A stretch of DNA of 7,897 nucleotides from NCBI GenBank assembly GCA_905233595.1, contig CAJOFI010000107.1, positions 1 to 7,897 on the forward strand. Direction: 5' to 3'. The notes under the pieces were generated by a model, which was given only the letters and a program-made list of their open reading frames with translations, did not search any database and was not told where the DNA came from. Position numbers and translations under genes: made by a program. This document shows, in pieces, positions 1-6,660 of the stretch; position 1 is the stretch's first letter; every line of letters begins with the position of its first letter. The DNA is from an uncultured Oscillospiraceae bacterium (lineage in GTDB: Bacteria > Bacillota > Clostridia > Oscillospirales > Oscillospiraceae).

Positions 1-575
1 AAGGTGAAGGTCTTGCTGTGATCCGGGCCGCTCTCGCCGATGAGCTCATAGGCGATGTGCCGGTTGGCCTTGCGCTGCACCAGCTCCTGCAGCTCGGTCT
101 TGTAATCGACGGGGCGGTGGCTCTCCCCGATCTCGGCGTGGGAGAGGATCTGCGCGACGACGAAGCTGCGCGCCTGCTCCAGGCTCCCGGAGTCGAGGTA
201 GATGGCGGCGATGATGGACTCCACCATATCCGCCAGAATGGAGGGGCGCTCGCGCCCGCCGGTATGCTCCTCGCCCTTGCCGAGGCGCATATACGCCCCC
301 AGCTCGAGGCGCAGCGCCGCCTGGTGCAGGCTCTGCTCGCACACGAGCTCCGCCCGCAGGCGGGTCATGCGCCCCTCGGAGATGCGCGGCTCGTGCCGGT
401 AGAGAAATTCCGCCGTCACGTAGCCGAGGATCGAATCGCCCAGAAACTCCAGGCGCTCGTAGCTCTGGCAGAGCAGGGCGTGGTTCTCGTTGGCGTAGGA
501 GCTGTGCGTGAGCGCCGTGCGCAAGAGCTCCCGGTTTTGAAAGTGATATCCGATTTTTTCTTCAAGCTTCTGCAT
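1..575 (-). CDS. rnc: Ribonuclease III (5' part; 3' end beyond window)
   Basis: Ribonuclease III is a cytoplasmic endonuclease that cuts double-stranded RNA during rRNA and mRNA maturation. Reading from the ATG at 575, 191 codons are present before the left edge. The nuclease signature ERLEFLGDSIL is at residues 40-50 (E43 and D47 are the expected metal ligands), and the second catalytic segment, DMVESIIAAIYLDSG, is at 116-130 (D116, E119). A double-stranded RNA-binding domain begins near residue 157 (DYKTELQELVQ) and is cut off by the window. The family is usually about 220-240 aa, so some 30-50 residues are missing. The start lies inside plsX and overlaps its end by 14 bp; the upstream Shine-Dalgarno is weak (purine-rich AAAGAGCGAGAG only), which suggests translational coupling to plsX. 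Family assignment is very secure. smc often follows rnc in Firmicutes, but that region is not visible. Confidence 0.96.
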   Translation of the reverse strand, partial: MQKLEEKIGYHFQNRELLRTALTHSSYANENHALLCQSYERLEFLGDSILGYVTAEFLYRHEPRISEGRMTRLRAELVCEQSLHQAALRLELGAYMRLGKGEEHTGGRERPSILADMVESIIAAIYLDSGSLEQARSFVVAQILSHAEIGESHRPVDYKTELQELVQRKANRHIAYELIGESGPDHSKTFT

Positions 576-1587
576 TGCTCTCGCTCTTTAATCTCATGTA
601 TTCGATGTTCGCGCCGATGTCCTCCACGATACCGGACTCCGCGAAGGTCTTGGCCTGGCGGATGGCGGCGAAGACGGCCGCCGCCCTGGAGGAGCCGTGC
701 GCCTTGATGACGGGCTTGGAGATGCCCACCAGCGCCGTGCCTCCCACCTCGTTTACGTCCATGGACTTCTTCATCGCGGCGAGATCCTTTTTCAGCGCCA
801 GCGCGGCCAGCTTGTTCACGGTGCCGGCATAGAAAACGCCCTTGAGCGCCTGCATGATGTATTTGATCGTCCCCTCGGTGCCCTTGAGCAGCACGTTCCC
901 GGTAAAGCCGTCCGTGACCACCACGTCCGCCGCTCCGGAGAAGACGCCGGTTCCCTCGACGTTGCCGACGAAGCGGATGCGCCCTTCATCCCCCGCCTGC
1001 TTCAGGAGCGCGAAGGCCTCATGCTGGAGCTGCCCGCCCTTCGTGTCCTCCGTGCCGACGTTCAGCAGGGCGACGCGCGGGTTTTCGCAGCCCATGAGCT
1101 TTTTGGCGTAAAAGCTGCCCATATAGGCAAATTGCAGCAGATATTCCGCCGTGCACTCGACGTTTGCGCCGCAGTCGATGAGCATGACGCCGTGCTCCCC
1201 GGCGGGCAGAACGGGCGCGAGTGCCGCGCGGCGGATGCCCCGGATGCGCTTGACGATCAGCGTCGCGCCGGTGAGCAGCGCCCCCGTTGACCCGGCGGAG
1301 ACCATCGCGTCCCCCTCCCCGTCGCGCAGACGGTTGAGCGCGACGGTCATGGAGGAATCCTTCTTGCGGCGCGTTGCCTTGCTGGGGTCGTCCTCCATGG
1401 TGATGACCTCGCGGGCGTCCACCACGGGGATGTCCGCGCAGCCCTCGGCCCGGAGGCAGACCTCGACCTCCTCCCGGCGGCCGACGAGCTCAATCTCCAC
1501 CCCCAGCTCGCGCTTTGCGCGGATCGCCCCCTTGACGATCTCCTGCGGGGCGTTGTCGCCGCCCATGGCGTCCACGATGATTTTCAT
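562..1587 (-). CDS. plsX: Phosphate acyltransferase PlsX
   Basis: PlsX converts acyl-ACP and phosphate to acyl-phosphate, the acyl donor for PlsY in the first step of bacterial phospholipid synthesis; it is a peripheral membrane enzyme. The 341 aa match the usual family length of about 330-350. Visible family motifs are DAMGGD (residues 6-11), SAGSTGALLTGA (97-108), DCGANVE (138-144), NVGTEDTKG (166-174) and TDGFTGN (215-221). The start is secure: AAGGAGG lies 10 nt before the ATG, inside the end of trmFO, and the ATG overlaps the trmFO stop as ATGA. The 3' end overlaps rnc by 14 bp. Many Firmicutes carry acpP (and sometimes fabD/fabG) near plsX; here plsX runs directly into rnc, so acyl carrier protein must be encoded elsewhere. 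There is no sign of a separate FapR-type operator or promoter in front of plsX. Confidence 0.97.
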   Translation of the reverse strand: MKIIVDAMGGDNAPQEIVKGAIRAKRELGVEIELVGRREEVEVCLRAEGCADIPVVDAREVITMEDDPSKATRRKKDSSMTVALNRLRDGEGDAMVSAGSTGALLTGATLIVKRIRGIRRAALAPVLPAGEHGVMLIDCGANVECTAEYLLQFAYMGSFYAKKLMGCENPRVALLNVGTEDTKGGQLQHEAFALLKQAGDEGRIRFVGNVEGTGVFSGAADVVVTDGFTGNVLLKGTEGTIKYIMQALKGVFYAGTVNKLAALALKKDLAAMKKSMDVNEVGGTALVGISKPVIKAHGSSRAAAVFAAIRQAKTFAESGIVEDIGANIEYMRLKSESNAEA

Positions 1588-2900
1588 TTCCGGAAGACCT
1601 CCTTCTCCAGTAAACCCTCAAGGATCTCCAGCGACCGCCTGGAGATCTCGGCGTTTTTGTTTCTCTTGCCCTTGACGCGGTAGCCGAGGGGGCTGATGAT
1701 GCCGAAGTTGACGTTCATCGGCTGAAAATCCCCCACGCTGCCGCCGGAGATGTAAAGCCCCAGCGCGCCGATGGCGGTCTCCTGCGGGAAGTCCACCGGC
1801 TCAAGCCCCAGGACGCGCGCCGCCGTCTCGATGCCGACCAGCATGCCCGAGGCCGCGGACTCCACGTAGCCCTCCACGCCGGTCATCTGCCCGGCAAAGG
1901 AGATGCGCGGCTCCGTTCTCAGGCGGTAATAGCGGTCAAGGAGCCGGGGGCTGTTTAAGTAGGTGTTGCGGTGCATGACGCCGTAGCGCACGAACTCCGC
2001 GTTCTTGAGCGCCGGGATCATCGAAAAGACGCGGCGCTGCTCGCCCCAGGTCAGATGGGTCTGGAAGCCCACCATGTTGTAGATCGTGCCGTCGGCGTTG
2101 TCGCGCCGAAGCTGCACCACGGCGTAGCTCTCCTTCCCCGTGCGCGGGTCTTTTAAGCCCACGGGCTTCAAGGGACCGTAGCGCAGGGTGTCCACCCCCC
2201 GGCGCGCCATGACCTCCACGGGCATGCAGCCCTCGAAGACCCCCGCGTCGTCAAAGCCGTGCACCTCCGCCTCCTTCGCGTTTACCAGCTCCCCCACGAA
2301 GGCGAGGTACTCGTCCCTGTCCATCGGGCAGTTTACATAATCCGCCGTCCCCTTGTCGTAGCGGGAGGCGAAGAAGGCGCTGGACATGTCCACGCTCTCG
2401 AGCGTGACGATGGGCGCGACGGCGTCGTAGAAGTGCAGGTCGGCGTCGGGGCAGAGCGCGGCGATCTTCTCGGCGATGGCGTCGGAGGAGAGGGGGCCGG
2501 TGGCGATGATGACCTCGCCCTCCGGGATCTCCTTCGCCTCGGCGCGGACGATCTCGATGTTCTCCTGCGCCTGCAATTTTTCTGTGATCGTGCGGGAGAA
2601 GCCCACGCGATCGACCGCGAGCGCGCCCCCGGCGGCGACGCGGTTTAAGTCCGCCGACTCCATGATGAGTGAGCCCATGCGCCGCATTTCGGCCTTCAAA
2701 AGCCCCACGGCGTTGCTCAGCTCGTCGCTGCGCAGGGAGTTTGAGCACACGAGCTCCGCGAAATATTCCGATGTATGCGCCGGGCTCATCTTCTCCGGCT
2801 TCATCTCCACAAGGCGCACGGGCACGCCGCGTCGGGCAAGCTGCCAGGCAGCCTCGCTCCCCGCAAGCCCCGCGCCGAGGACGGTTACTTTTTCTCGCAT
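1584..2900 (-). CDS. trmFO: Methylenetetrahydrofolate-tRNA-(uracil-5-)-methyltransferase TrmFO
   Basis: TrmFO is an FAD- and folate-dependent enzyme that makes 5-methyluridine at position 54 of the tRNA T-loop. I place the start at the ATG at 2900, giving 438 aa, because MREKVTVLGAGLAG begins right at the FAD-binding beta strand and AGAAGG lies 4 nt upstream. A longer in-frame start at 2939 exists, but its 13 extra residues are encoded partly by a repeat element and it should not be used. Visible features are the dinucleotide-binding GAGLAG (residues 9-14), the segment EMKPEKMSPAHTSEYFAELVCSNSLRSDELSN with C52, and GCMPVEVMARRG with C225; these two cysteines correspond to the catalytic pair described for Bacillus TrmFO (C53, C226). 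The C-terminal GYVESAASGMLVGIE is the conserved second FAD contact. It overlaps plsX by 4 bp. The gap to topA holds two repeat elements. Function is secure. Confidence 0.97.
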   Translation of the reverse strand: MREKVTVLGAGLAGSEAAWQLARRGVPVRLVEMKPEKMSPAHTSEYFAELVCSNSLRSDELSNAVGLLKAEMRRMGSLIMESADLNRVAAGGALAVDRVGFSRTITEKLQAQENIEIVRAEAKEIPEGEVIIATGPLSSDAIAEKIAALCPDADLHFYDAVAPIVTLESVDMSSAFFASRYDKGTADYVNCPMDRDEYLAFVGELVNAKEAEVHGFDDAGVFEGCMPVEVMARRGVDTLRYGPLKPVGLKDPRTGKESYAVVQLRRDNADGTIYNMVGFQTHLTWGEQRRVFSMIPALKNAEFVRYGVMHRNTYLNSPRLLDRYYRLRTEPRISFAGQMTGVEGYVESAASGMLVGIETAARVLGLEPVDFPQETAIGALGLYISGGSVGDFQPMNVNFGIISPLGYRVKGKRNKNAEISRRSLEILEGLLEKEVFRK

Positions 2901-2904
2901 AATT

Positions 2905-2910
2905 CCTTCT
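2905..2910 (-). promoter_or_regulatory. Shine-Dalgarno of trmFO, next to repeat end
   Basis: AGAAGG on the minus strand lies 4 nt before the ATG at 2900 and decides that start. The repeat element ends one base upstream of it (2912). The element's terminal AGTTCC can pair with GGAATT, which overlaps the Shine-Dalgarno, in a weak six-pair stem (one G-U) with a six-base loop, so translation of trmFO might be damped. The pairing is visible; any effect is inference. Confidence 0.6.
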
Positions 2911-2911
2911 A

Positions 2912-3028
2912 AGGAACTGTTCCGAAACAACTTGTGCAATCTGACTTGCCTTTTTCACCTGTAGCTTCGTTGTCAAATCTTGAAATACACAAAGTATTCC
3001 TGCGATTTTTTATTTCTGCACAGTTCGT
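2912..3028. repeat. MITE-like inverted-terminal-repeat element, copy 1 (117 bp)
   Basis: The element begins AGGAACTGT and ends ACAGTTCGT, an inverted repeat with one mismatch over 9 bp; similarity continues inward (GTTCCGAAA against GTGCAGAAA). It is clearly lower in GC than the flanking genes and contains no plausible gene of its own. The first 98 bp match copy 2 (6661-6758) with two differences, C to T at element position 17 and G to A at position 23. The right part is 20 bp shorter because the hairpin seen in copy 2 is absent; a T-rich stretch takes its place. It sits between topA and trmFO, with its left edge against the trmFO Shine-Dalgarno. Flanks do not show a clear target duplication. 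A miniature inverted-repeat transposable element moved by an unseen transposase is the best explanation; an IS fragment is the alternative. Confidence 0.88.
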
Positions 3029-3052
3029 AAATGATCTGAATGCATTGAATCA

Positions 3053-3161
3053 TGAATGGTGAAAAGTGAAAAGTTATGGAGTCCCCTTCGGGGACAAATT
3101 ATAATTCGTCGCGAAGCGACACCGCAACTATTCACTATTCACTTTTCACTGTTCACTTTTC
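3053..3161. repeat. Palindromic REP-like element with AGTGAAN heptamers
   Basis: This element is about 109 bp and is unrelated to the MITE-like repeat. Read on the minus strand, the arm at 3126-3161 holds four tandem heptamers AGTGAAC, AGTGAAA, AGTGAAT, AGTGAAT followed by AGTT. On the plus strand, the arm at 3059-3075 holds GGTGAAA, AGTGAAA, AGTT, so the arms are inverted relative to each other. Between them lie a perfect 6-bp hairpin GTCCCC-TTC-GGGGAC (3081-3095), the 10-bp palindrome AATTATAATT (3097-3106) and a perfect 5-bp hairpin GTCGC-GAA-GCGAC (3108-3120). Its right arm overlaps the end of topA and supplies that gene's stop. Only one copy is in the window, so calling it a dispersed repeat is inference from its architecture. 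The left boundary is uncertain by several bases. Confidence 0.72.
3081..3120. other. Twin hairpins around an AATTATAATT palindrome
   Basis: Two perfect hairpins with 3-base loops (6-bp stem at 3081-3095, 5-bp stem at 3108-3120) flank the 10-bp perfect palindrome at 3097-3106. They lie 19 bp past the topA stop in the direction of transcription. Neither is followed by a run of T on the minus strand, so they are not good intrinsic terminators. They could stabilise the topA mRNA end or offer a processing site; that is inference. Confidence 0.6.
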
Positions 3162-5427
3162 TCGTTCTCTTCGTCGTCTTCTTCTCTGCCGCTGCCGCCG
3201 GCTTCTTCTCCGCCGCCGGCTTCTTCTCCGCCGCCGCTGCCTTCTTCTCCGCCGCCGCTGCCTTCTTCTCCGCCGCCGCTGCCTTCTTCTCCTCGGCTTC
3301 GGCTTTTTCCTCGGGCGTTTTCTTCTTGTAGCTGCGCTTTTCCTCGGGTACGAAGTTGGGGCAGTCCTCGTTGATGCAGAAGCTCTTCAAGGGCCCCCTG
3401 CCGGATTTCTTGAAGAGGGTCTTCCCGCAGGTGGGACAGAAATTCTTGGTGGGCACGTCCCAGGTGATGAAGCCGCAGTCGGTTCCGCGCTCGCAGGCGT
3501 AGAAGACGTAGCCCTTTTTGGACTTTCTCTTGAGGATCTTGCTGCCGCACATGGGGCATTTCCCCTCCGCGACCTCCACGATGGGCTTGGTGAAGGTGCA
3601 CTCCGGGAAGCCGGGGCAGGCCAGGAAATGGCCGAACTTGCCCTTTCTGACCACCATCTGCCGTCCGCAGACCTCGCAGTACTCGTCGGAGAGCACGTCC
3701 GGCACCTTGATGCGCACGCCGTCGAGGCTCTCCTCCGCCTTCTGGAACTCCTGCTCGAAGCCGCCGTAGAACTCCCCCAGTACCTCGCGCCACGCGGCCT
3801 TGCCGGATTCGATCTCGTCGAGCTCCTCCTCCATGTGGTTTGTGAACTTGAGGTCTACGATGTCGGCAAAATGCTCCTTCATCAGCCCCGTCACGACCTC
3901 GCCCAGCGGCGTCGGGCGCAGGTACTTGCCCTCCTTGATGACGTAGTCGCGGGAGGTGATGGCGGAGATCGTCGGCGCGTAGGTGGAGGGGCGGCCGATG
4001 CCCTTCTCCTCCATGGCGCGAATCAGCGTCGCCTCCGTATAGCGGGCGGGCGGCTGCGTAAACTGCTGGTCGGGCGTCATCTTCTCGAGCTTGAGCGTCT
4101 CCCCCTCGCTCAGCGAGGGCAGCGGGTTTTTCAGCTCGTCGCTCTCCTCGTCCTTCGCCTCCTCGTACACGGCGGTGTAGCCGGGGAACTTGAGCTCGGA
4201 GTAGTTGGCGCGGAAGCTGTGCCCCGCGGCGTCCACGTCCACGGAGACGTTGTCGTACACGGCGTTCGCCATCTGGCAGGCGGTGAAGCGCCCCCAGATC
4301 AGGCGGTAGAGGCGGTACTGCTCCTGCGTCAGATCCTTCCGCACGAGCTCGGGCGTGAGCCTCACGTCCGTGGGGCGGATGGCCTCGTGCGCGTCCTGCG
4401 CGCCGGCCTTGGTCTTGAAGTGCCGCGGCTTGCCGGGGTAGTATTCCGGCCCGTAGCGGTCGATGATATAGTCCTTCGCGGCGGCGAGCGCGTCCTCCGA
4501 CAGGCGCAGGGAGTCGGTACGCATATAGGTGATGAGGCCGACGCTGCCCTGCCCCGTGATCTCCACGCCCTCATAGAGCTGCTGGGCGATGGACATGGTG
4601 CGCCGCGGCGTCATGGCGAGGCGGCGGCTCGCCTCCTGCTGGAGGGGGGAGGTGATGAAGGGGGGCGCGGGGGTGCGCTGCTTCTCGCCGCGCTTGACCG
4701 TGCGCACGGTGAAGGTCGCCTTCTCGCAGTCTGCGATGACCTTGTCCACGTCCTCGCGGGTCTTGAGCTCCTTCTTTTTCTCGCCCTCGCCGTAGTAGCG
4801 GGCGGTGAAGCTGCCGGAATCGGCGCGGGAGAGCAGCGCGTCTAAAAGCCAGTATTCCTCGCTGACGAAGGCCTTGATCTCCTCCTCGCGGTCTACGACC
4901 ATGCGGGTCGCCACGGACTGTACGCGCCCGGCGGAGAGGCCGGTTTTGACCTTGCGCCAGAGCAGCGGCGAGAGCTTATAGCCCACGATGCGGTCGAGGA
5001 TGCGGCGCGCCTGCTGCGCGTCCACCAGATCCTGGTCGATCCTGCGCGGGTGCTGGATGCTCTCGGAGACGACCTTCTTCGTGATCTCGTTGAAGGTCAC
5101 GCGCTGCGCCTTGTCGTCCGGAAGGTCGAGCAGCTCCTTGAGGTGCCAGGAGATGGCCTCGCCCTCGCGGTCAGGGTCGGTCGCGAGATAGACGGTCTTG
5201 GCGCTCTTCGCGTCCTTTTTAAGCTGGCTGATGAGCTCGCTCTTGTCGCGCACGGCGATGTACTGCGGCTCAAAGCCGTGTTCTATATCCACGCCCATCT
5301 TGCTCTTCGGGAGATCCCGCAGATGCCCCATGGACGCTGTCACCTTGTAATTGCCGCCGAGATATTTTTCGATCGTCTTCGCCTTCGCGGGCGACTCCAC
5401 GATCACAAGGTCCTTTGCCTTTGCCAT
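3139..5427 (-). CDS. topA: DNA topoisomerase I (type IA)
   Basis: TopA relaxes negatively supercoiled DNA by cutting one strand through a 5'-phosphotyrosine link. The protein is 762 aa. The Toprim domain starts at once (IVESPAKAKTIEKYLG, with E11) and carries DPDREGE (84-90). The active-site tyrosine is Y301 in GLITYMRTDS, and the GIGRPSTYA motif is near 486-494. Three C-terminal four-cysteine zinc ribbons follow: C584/C587/C604/C610, C624/C627/C645/C651 and C664/C667/C684/C689. A low-complexity Ala/Lys/Glu tail fills about 711-755. The start is secure: AGGTGG lies 7 nt before the ATG, and this Shine-Dalgarno overlaps the dprA stop (TAAGGTGG), only 12 bp apart, which suggests coupled translation. 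The last residues (VNSEK) and the TGA come from the AGTGAAN repeat element, so the original gene end has been replaced or extended. Essential function is expected in this lineage. Confidence 0.98.
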   Translation of the reverse strand: MAKAKDLVIVESPAKAKTIEKYLGGNYKVTASMGHLRDLPKSKMGVDIEHGFEPQYIAVRDKSELISQLKKDAKSAKTVYLATDPDREGEAISWHLKELLDLPDDKAQRVTFNEITKKVVSESIQHPRRIDQDLVDAQQARRILDRIVGYKLSPLLWRKVKTGLSAGRVQSVATRMVVDREEEIKAFVSEEYWLLDALLSRADSGSFTARYYGEGEKKKELKTREDVDKVIADCEKATFTVRTVKRGEKQRTPAPPFITSPLQQEASRRLAMTPRRTMSIAQQLYEGVEITGQGSVGLITYMRTDSLRLSEDALAAAKDYIIDRYGPEYYPGKPRHFKTKAGAQDAHEAIRPTDVRLTPELVRKDLTQEQYRLYRLIWGRFTACQMANAVYDNVSVDVDAAGHSFRANYSELKFPGYTAVYEEAKDEESDELKNPLPSLSEGETLKLEKMTPDQQFTQPPARYTEATLIRAMEEKGIGRPSTYAPTISAITSRDYVIKEGKYLRPTPLGEVVTGLMKEHFADIVDLKFTNHMEEELDEIESGKAAWREVLGEFYGGFEQEFQKAEESLDGVRIKVPDVLSDEYCEVCGRQMVVRKGKFGHFLACPGFPECTFTKPIVEVAEGKCPMCGSKILKRKSKKGYVFYACERGTDCGFITWDVPTKNFCPTCGKTLFKKSGRGPLKSFCINEDCPNFVPEEKRSYKKKTPEEKAEAEEKKAAAAEKKAAAAEKKAAAAEKKPAAEKKPAAAAEKKTTKRTRKVNSEK
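3182..3283 (-). repeat. In-gene tandem repeat encoding the Ala/Lys/Glu tail of TopA
   Basis: Three perfect tandem 21-bp units (3221-3241, 3242-3262, 3263-3283; plus-strand unit TTCTTCTCCGCCGCCGCTGCC) are followed by an 18-bp variant (3203-3220) and a diverged 21-bp unit (3182-3202). Each full unit encodes a seven-residue AAAAEKK-type block in frame; the 18-bp unit encodes a six-residue block containing proline. The exact repeats invite replication slippage, so copy number probably varies between strains without shifting the frame. A nearly identical codon choice in each unit points to recent expansion. Confidence 0.9.
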
Positions 5428-5439
5428 TGTTGTTCCACC

Positions 5440-6636
5440 TTATTTTTTCGTAATTTTGCGTTCGTAGCGCTGCCCGGGCAGGCGCTGCACGTAGCCCTTG
5501 ACCTGGAGGATCGTAAGCTGCGTGAGCACCTTCGAGACCGGAAGCTGGCTGCGCTCCACGATATCGTCCACGTGGGCGGGCTCGGCCTCCATCGCGGCGA
5601 TCACGCGCAGCGCGTCCTCGCTCAGCTCGCTGAGCTGCTGTTTGAGGTCAATATAGCCTTTGGCGCTTTTCTTGTCAAGTGCGGGCGGCTCCGTCTTCGG
5701 CTTCGGCGCCTGCGCATCGGGTTCCGGCTTCGGCGCCTCCGGGGCGTGGAGCTGCTCGGTCCGGTGAAGCGAACCGGGATAGACGCGCGCAAACTCGCCC
5801 AGCACATCCCAGCCGCAGGTGGCAAGCTTCGCGCCCTCCTTGAGCATCAAAAGCGTCCCGGCGCTGCTCTGCGCGTCGGCGTTGCCGGGGACGGCGAAGA
5901 TCTCCTTCCCCTGGGCGGCGGCCTCCTCCACGAAAAGGTGCGTCCCGCTCTTCTCCGGCGCCTCCACCGCGAGCACGCCCAGCGACAACCCCGCCGTGAT
6001 GCGGTTGCGCTCCCGGAAGGCGCTGTTCTGATGGCGCGTGCCGGGCGGGTACTCACTGATGAGCGCGCCCCAGGCCGCGACCGAGCGGGCGAGCTGCCCC
6101 TGCTCGGCCTCGTGCGGCGTACCCAGCACGCCGATGACGCTCCCGTCTGCCAGAAGCGCGCCCTGCGCCGCCTCCGCGTCGATGCCCTTGGTCAGCCCCG
6201 AGAGGATCAGCGCGCCGGACTTCGCCATCTGATAGGCCAGGTCCCGCGCCATCTTGCGCCCGTACAGGCTCGCCGCGCGGGTGCCGACGACGGCGATGGC
6301 GACGCTGCTGTCCACCGGAGGGAGCTTGCCCTTGACATACAATACCACGGGAGGCGAGAAAATATTCCGGAGCCGCGCGGGATAGGCCGCGTCCTGTAGC
6401 GTGAGCATCTCGAGCCCCTGCTGCGCGCAGGCGCCCGCGATCTCGTGGGCGCGGCGCAGGTTCCGCTCCTCGAGGCGCTGCGCCTCCTTCGGCGTCACGC
6501 CCTCCAGCTTCTCAAAAGCGCCCGACGGGGCGAAAAAGATCTGCTCGGCATCGCCGAAGCGGTGAAGCAGCGCGGCCTTAGCCCGCACGCTCAAGCCGCA
6601 GGAGGAGAGCCACAGCCAATATTCCAGAGCCGCCAC
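5440..6636 (-). CDS. dprA: DNA-processing protein DprA (Smf)
   Basis: DprA binds incoming single-stranded DNA during natural transformation and loads RecA; it is widespread even in species not known to be competent. I use the GTG at 6636 (398 aa): AGAAGG lies 8 nt upstream and the sequence after it (AALEYWLWLSSCGLS) matches the family start. An in-frame ATG at 6741 adds 35 residues, mostly encoded by a repeat element, and is unlikely. The Rossmann-like core has VVGTRAASLYG (116-126), SGLTKGID (146-153), SEYPPG (194-199), RNRITAGLSLGVLAVEA (210-226) and FAVPGN (247-252). A Pro/Lys-rich linker (about 298-325) leads to a winged-helix domain (about 338-395). Several signature positions are changed: GLT for GLA, AA for the usual AH after GID, FRERNRI for FPxRNRI, and the YPxxN segment after VLGT is not recognisable. 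Family assignment is firm; DNA-binding activity is less certain. Confidence 0.93.
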   Translation of the reverse strand: MAALEYWLWLSSCGLSVRAKAALLHRFGDAEQIFFAPSGAFEKLEGVTPKEAQRLEERNLRRAHEIAGACAQQGLEMLTLQDAAYPARLRNIFSPPVVLYVKGKLPPVDSSVAIAVVGTRAASLYGRKMARDLAYQMAKSGALILSGLTKGIDAEAAQGALLADGSVIGVLGTPHEAEQGQLARSVAAWGALISEYPPGTRHQNSAFRERNRITAGLSLGVLAVEAPEKSGTHLFVEEAAAQGKEIFAVPGNADAQSSAGTLLMLKEGAKLATCGWDVLGEFARVYPGSLHRTEQLHAPEAPKPEPDAQAPKPKTEPPALDKKSAKGYIDLKQQLSELSEDALRVIAAMEAEPAHVDDIVERSQLPVSKVLTQLTILQVKGYVQRLPGQRYERKITKK

Positions 6637-6644
6637 CGTCTTCG

Positions 6645-6650
6645 CCTTCT
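6645..6650 (-). promoter_or_regulatory. Shine-Dalgarno selecting the GTG start of dprA
   Basis: AGAAGG on the minus strand is 8 nt upstream of the GTG at 6636. It lies outside the repeat element, whose edge is at 6661, and is the best-supported initiation signal for dprA. No comparable signal with conserved protein downstream supports the upstream ATG at 6741. Confidence 0.65.
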
Positions 6651-6660
6651 TTCTCTTATA

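Noticed and set aside
46..342. Minus-strand 98-codon frame at the left edge
   Set aside because: Different frame from ribonuclease III, Arg/Gly/Pro-rich and without motifs; the rnc frame carries the catalytic signature.
2948..2976. TTGACA on the minus strand inside both MITE-like copies as an outward promoter
   Set aside because: At 16-18 bp spacing the -10 position reads AAAAGG, AAAGGC or AAGGCA, which is not promoter-like. Not supported from sequence.
3081..3120. Hairpins after topA as an intrinsic terminator
   Set aside because: Stems are short and no T-run follows on the transcribed strand; the block seems to continue into trmFO.
3182..3283. CRISPR-like direct repeats
   Set aside because: The units are contiguous with no spacers and lie in frame within topA; this is a protein low-complexity tail.
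3076..4845. Long plus-strand open frame (589 codons) opposite topA
   Set aside because: It mirrors the codon structure of GC-rich topA, is Leu/Arg/Gly/Val-rich without motifs, and begins inside the palindromic repeat. topA itself has all catalytic motifs.
5050..6399. Long plus-strand open frame (449 codons) opposite topA and dprA
   Set aside because: It spans the junction of two well-supported genes on the other strand, and its composition (Arg/Leu-rich) is that of an antisense shadow.
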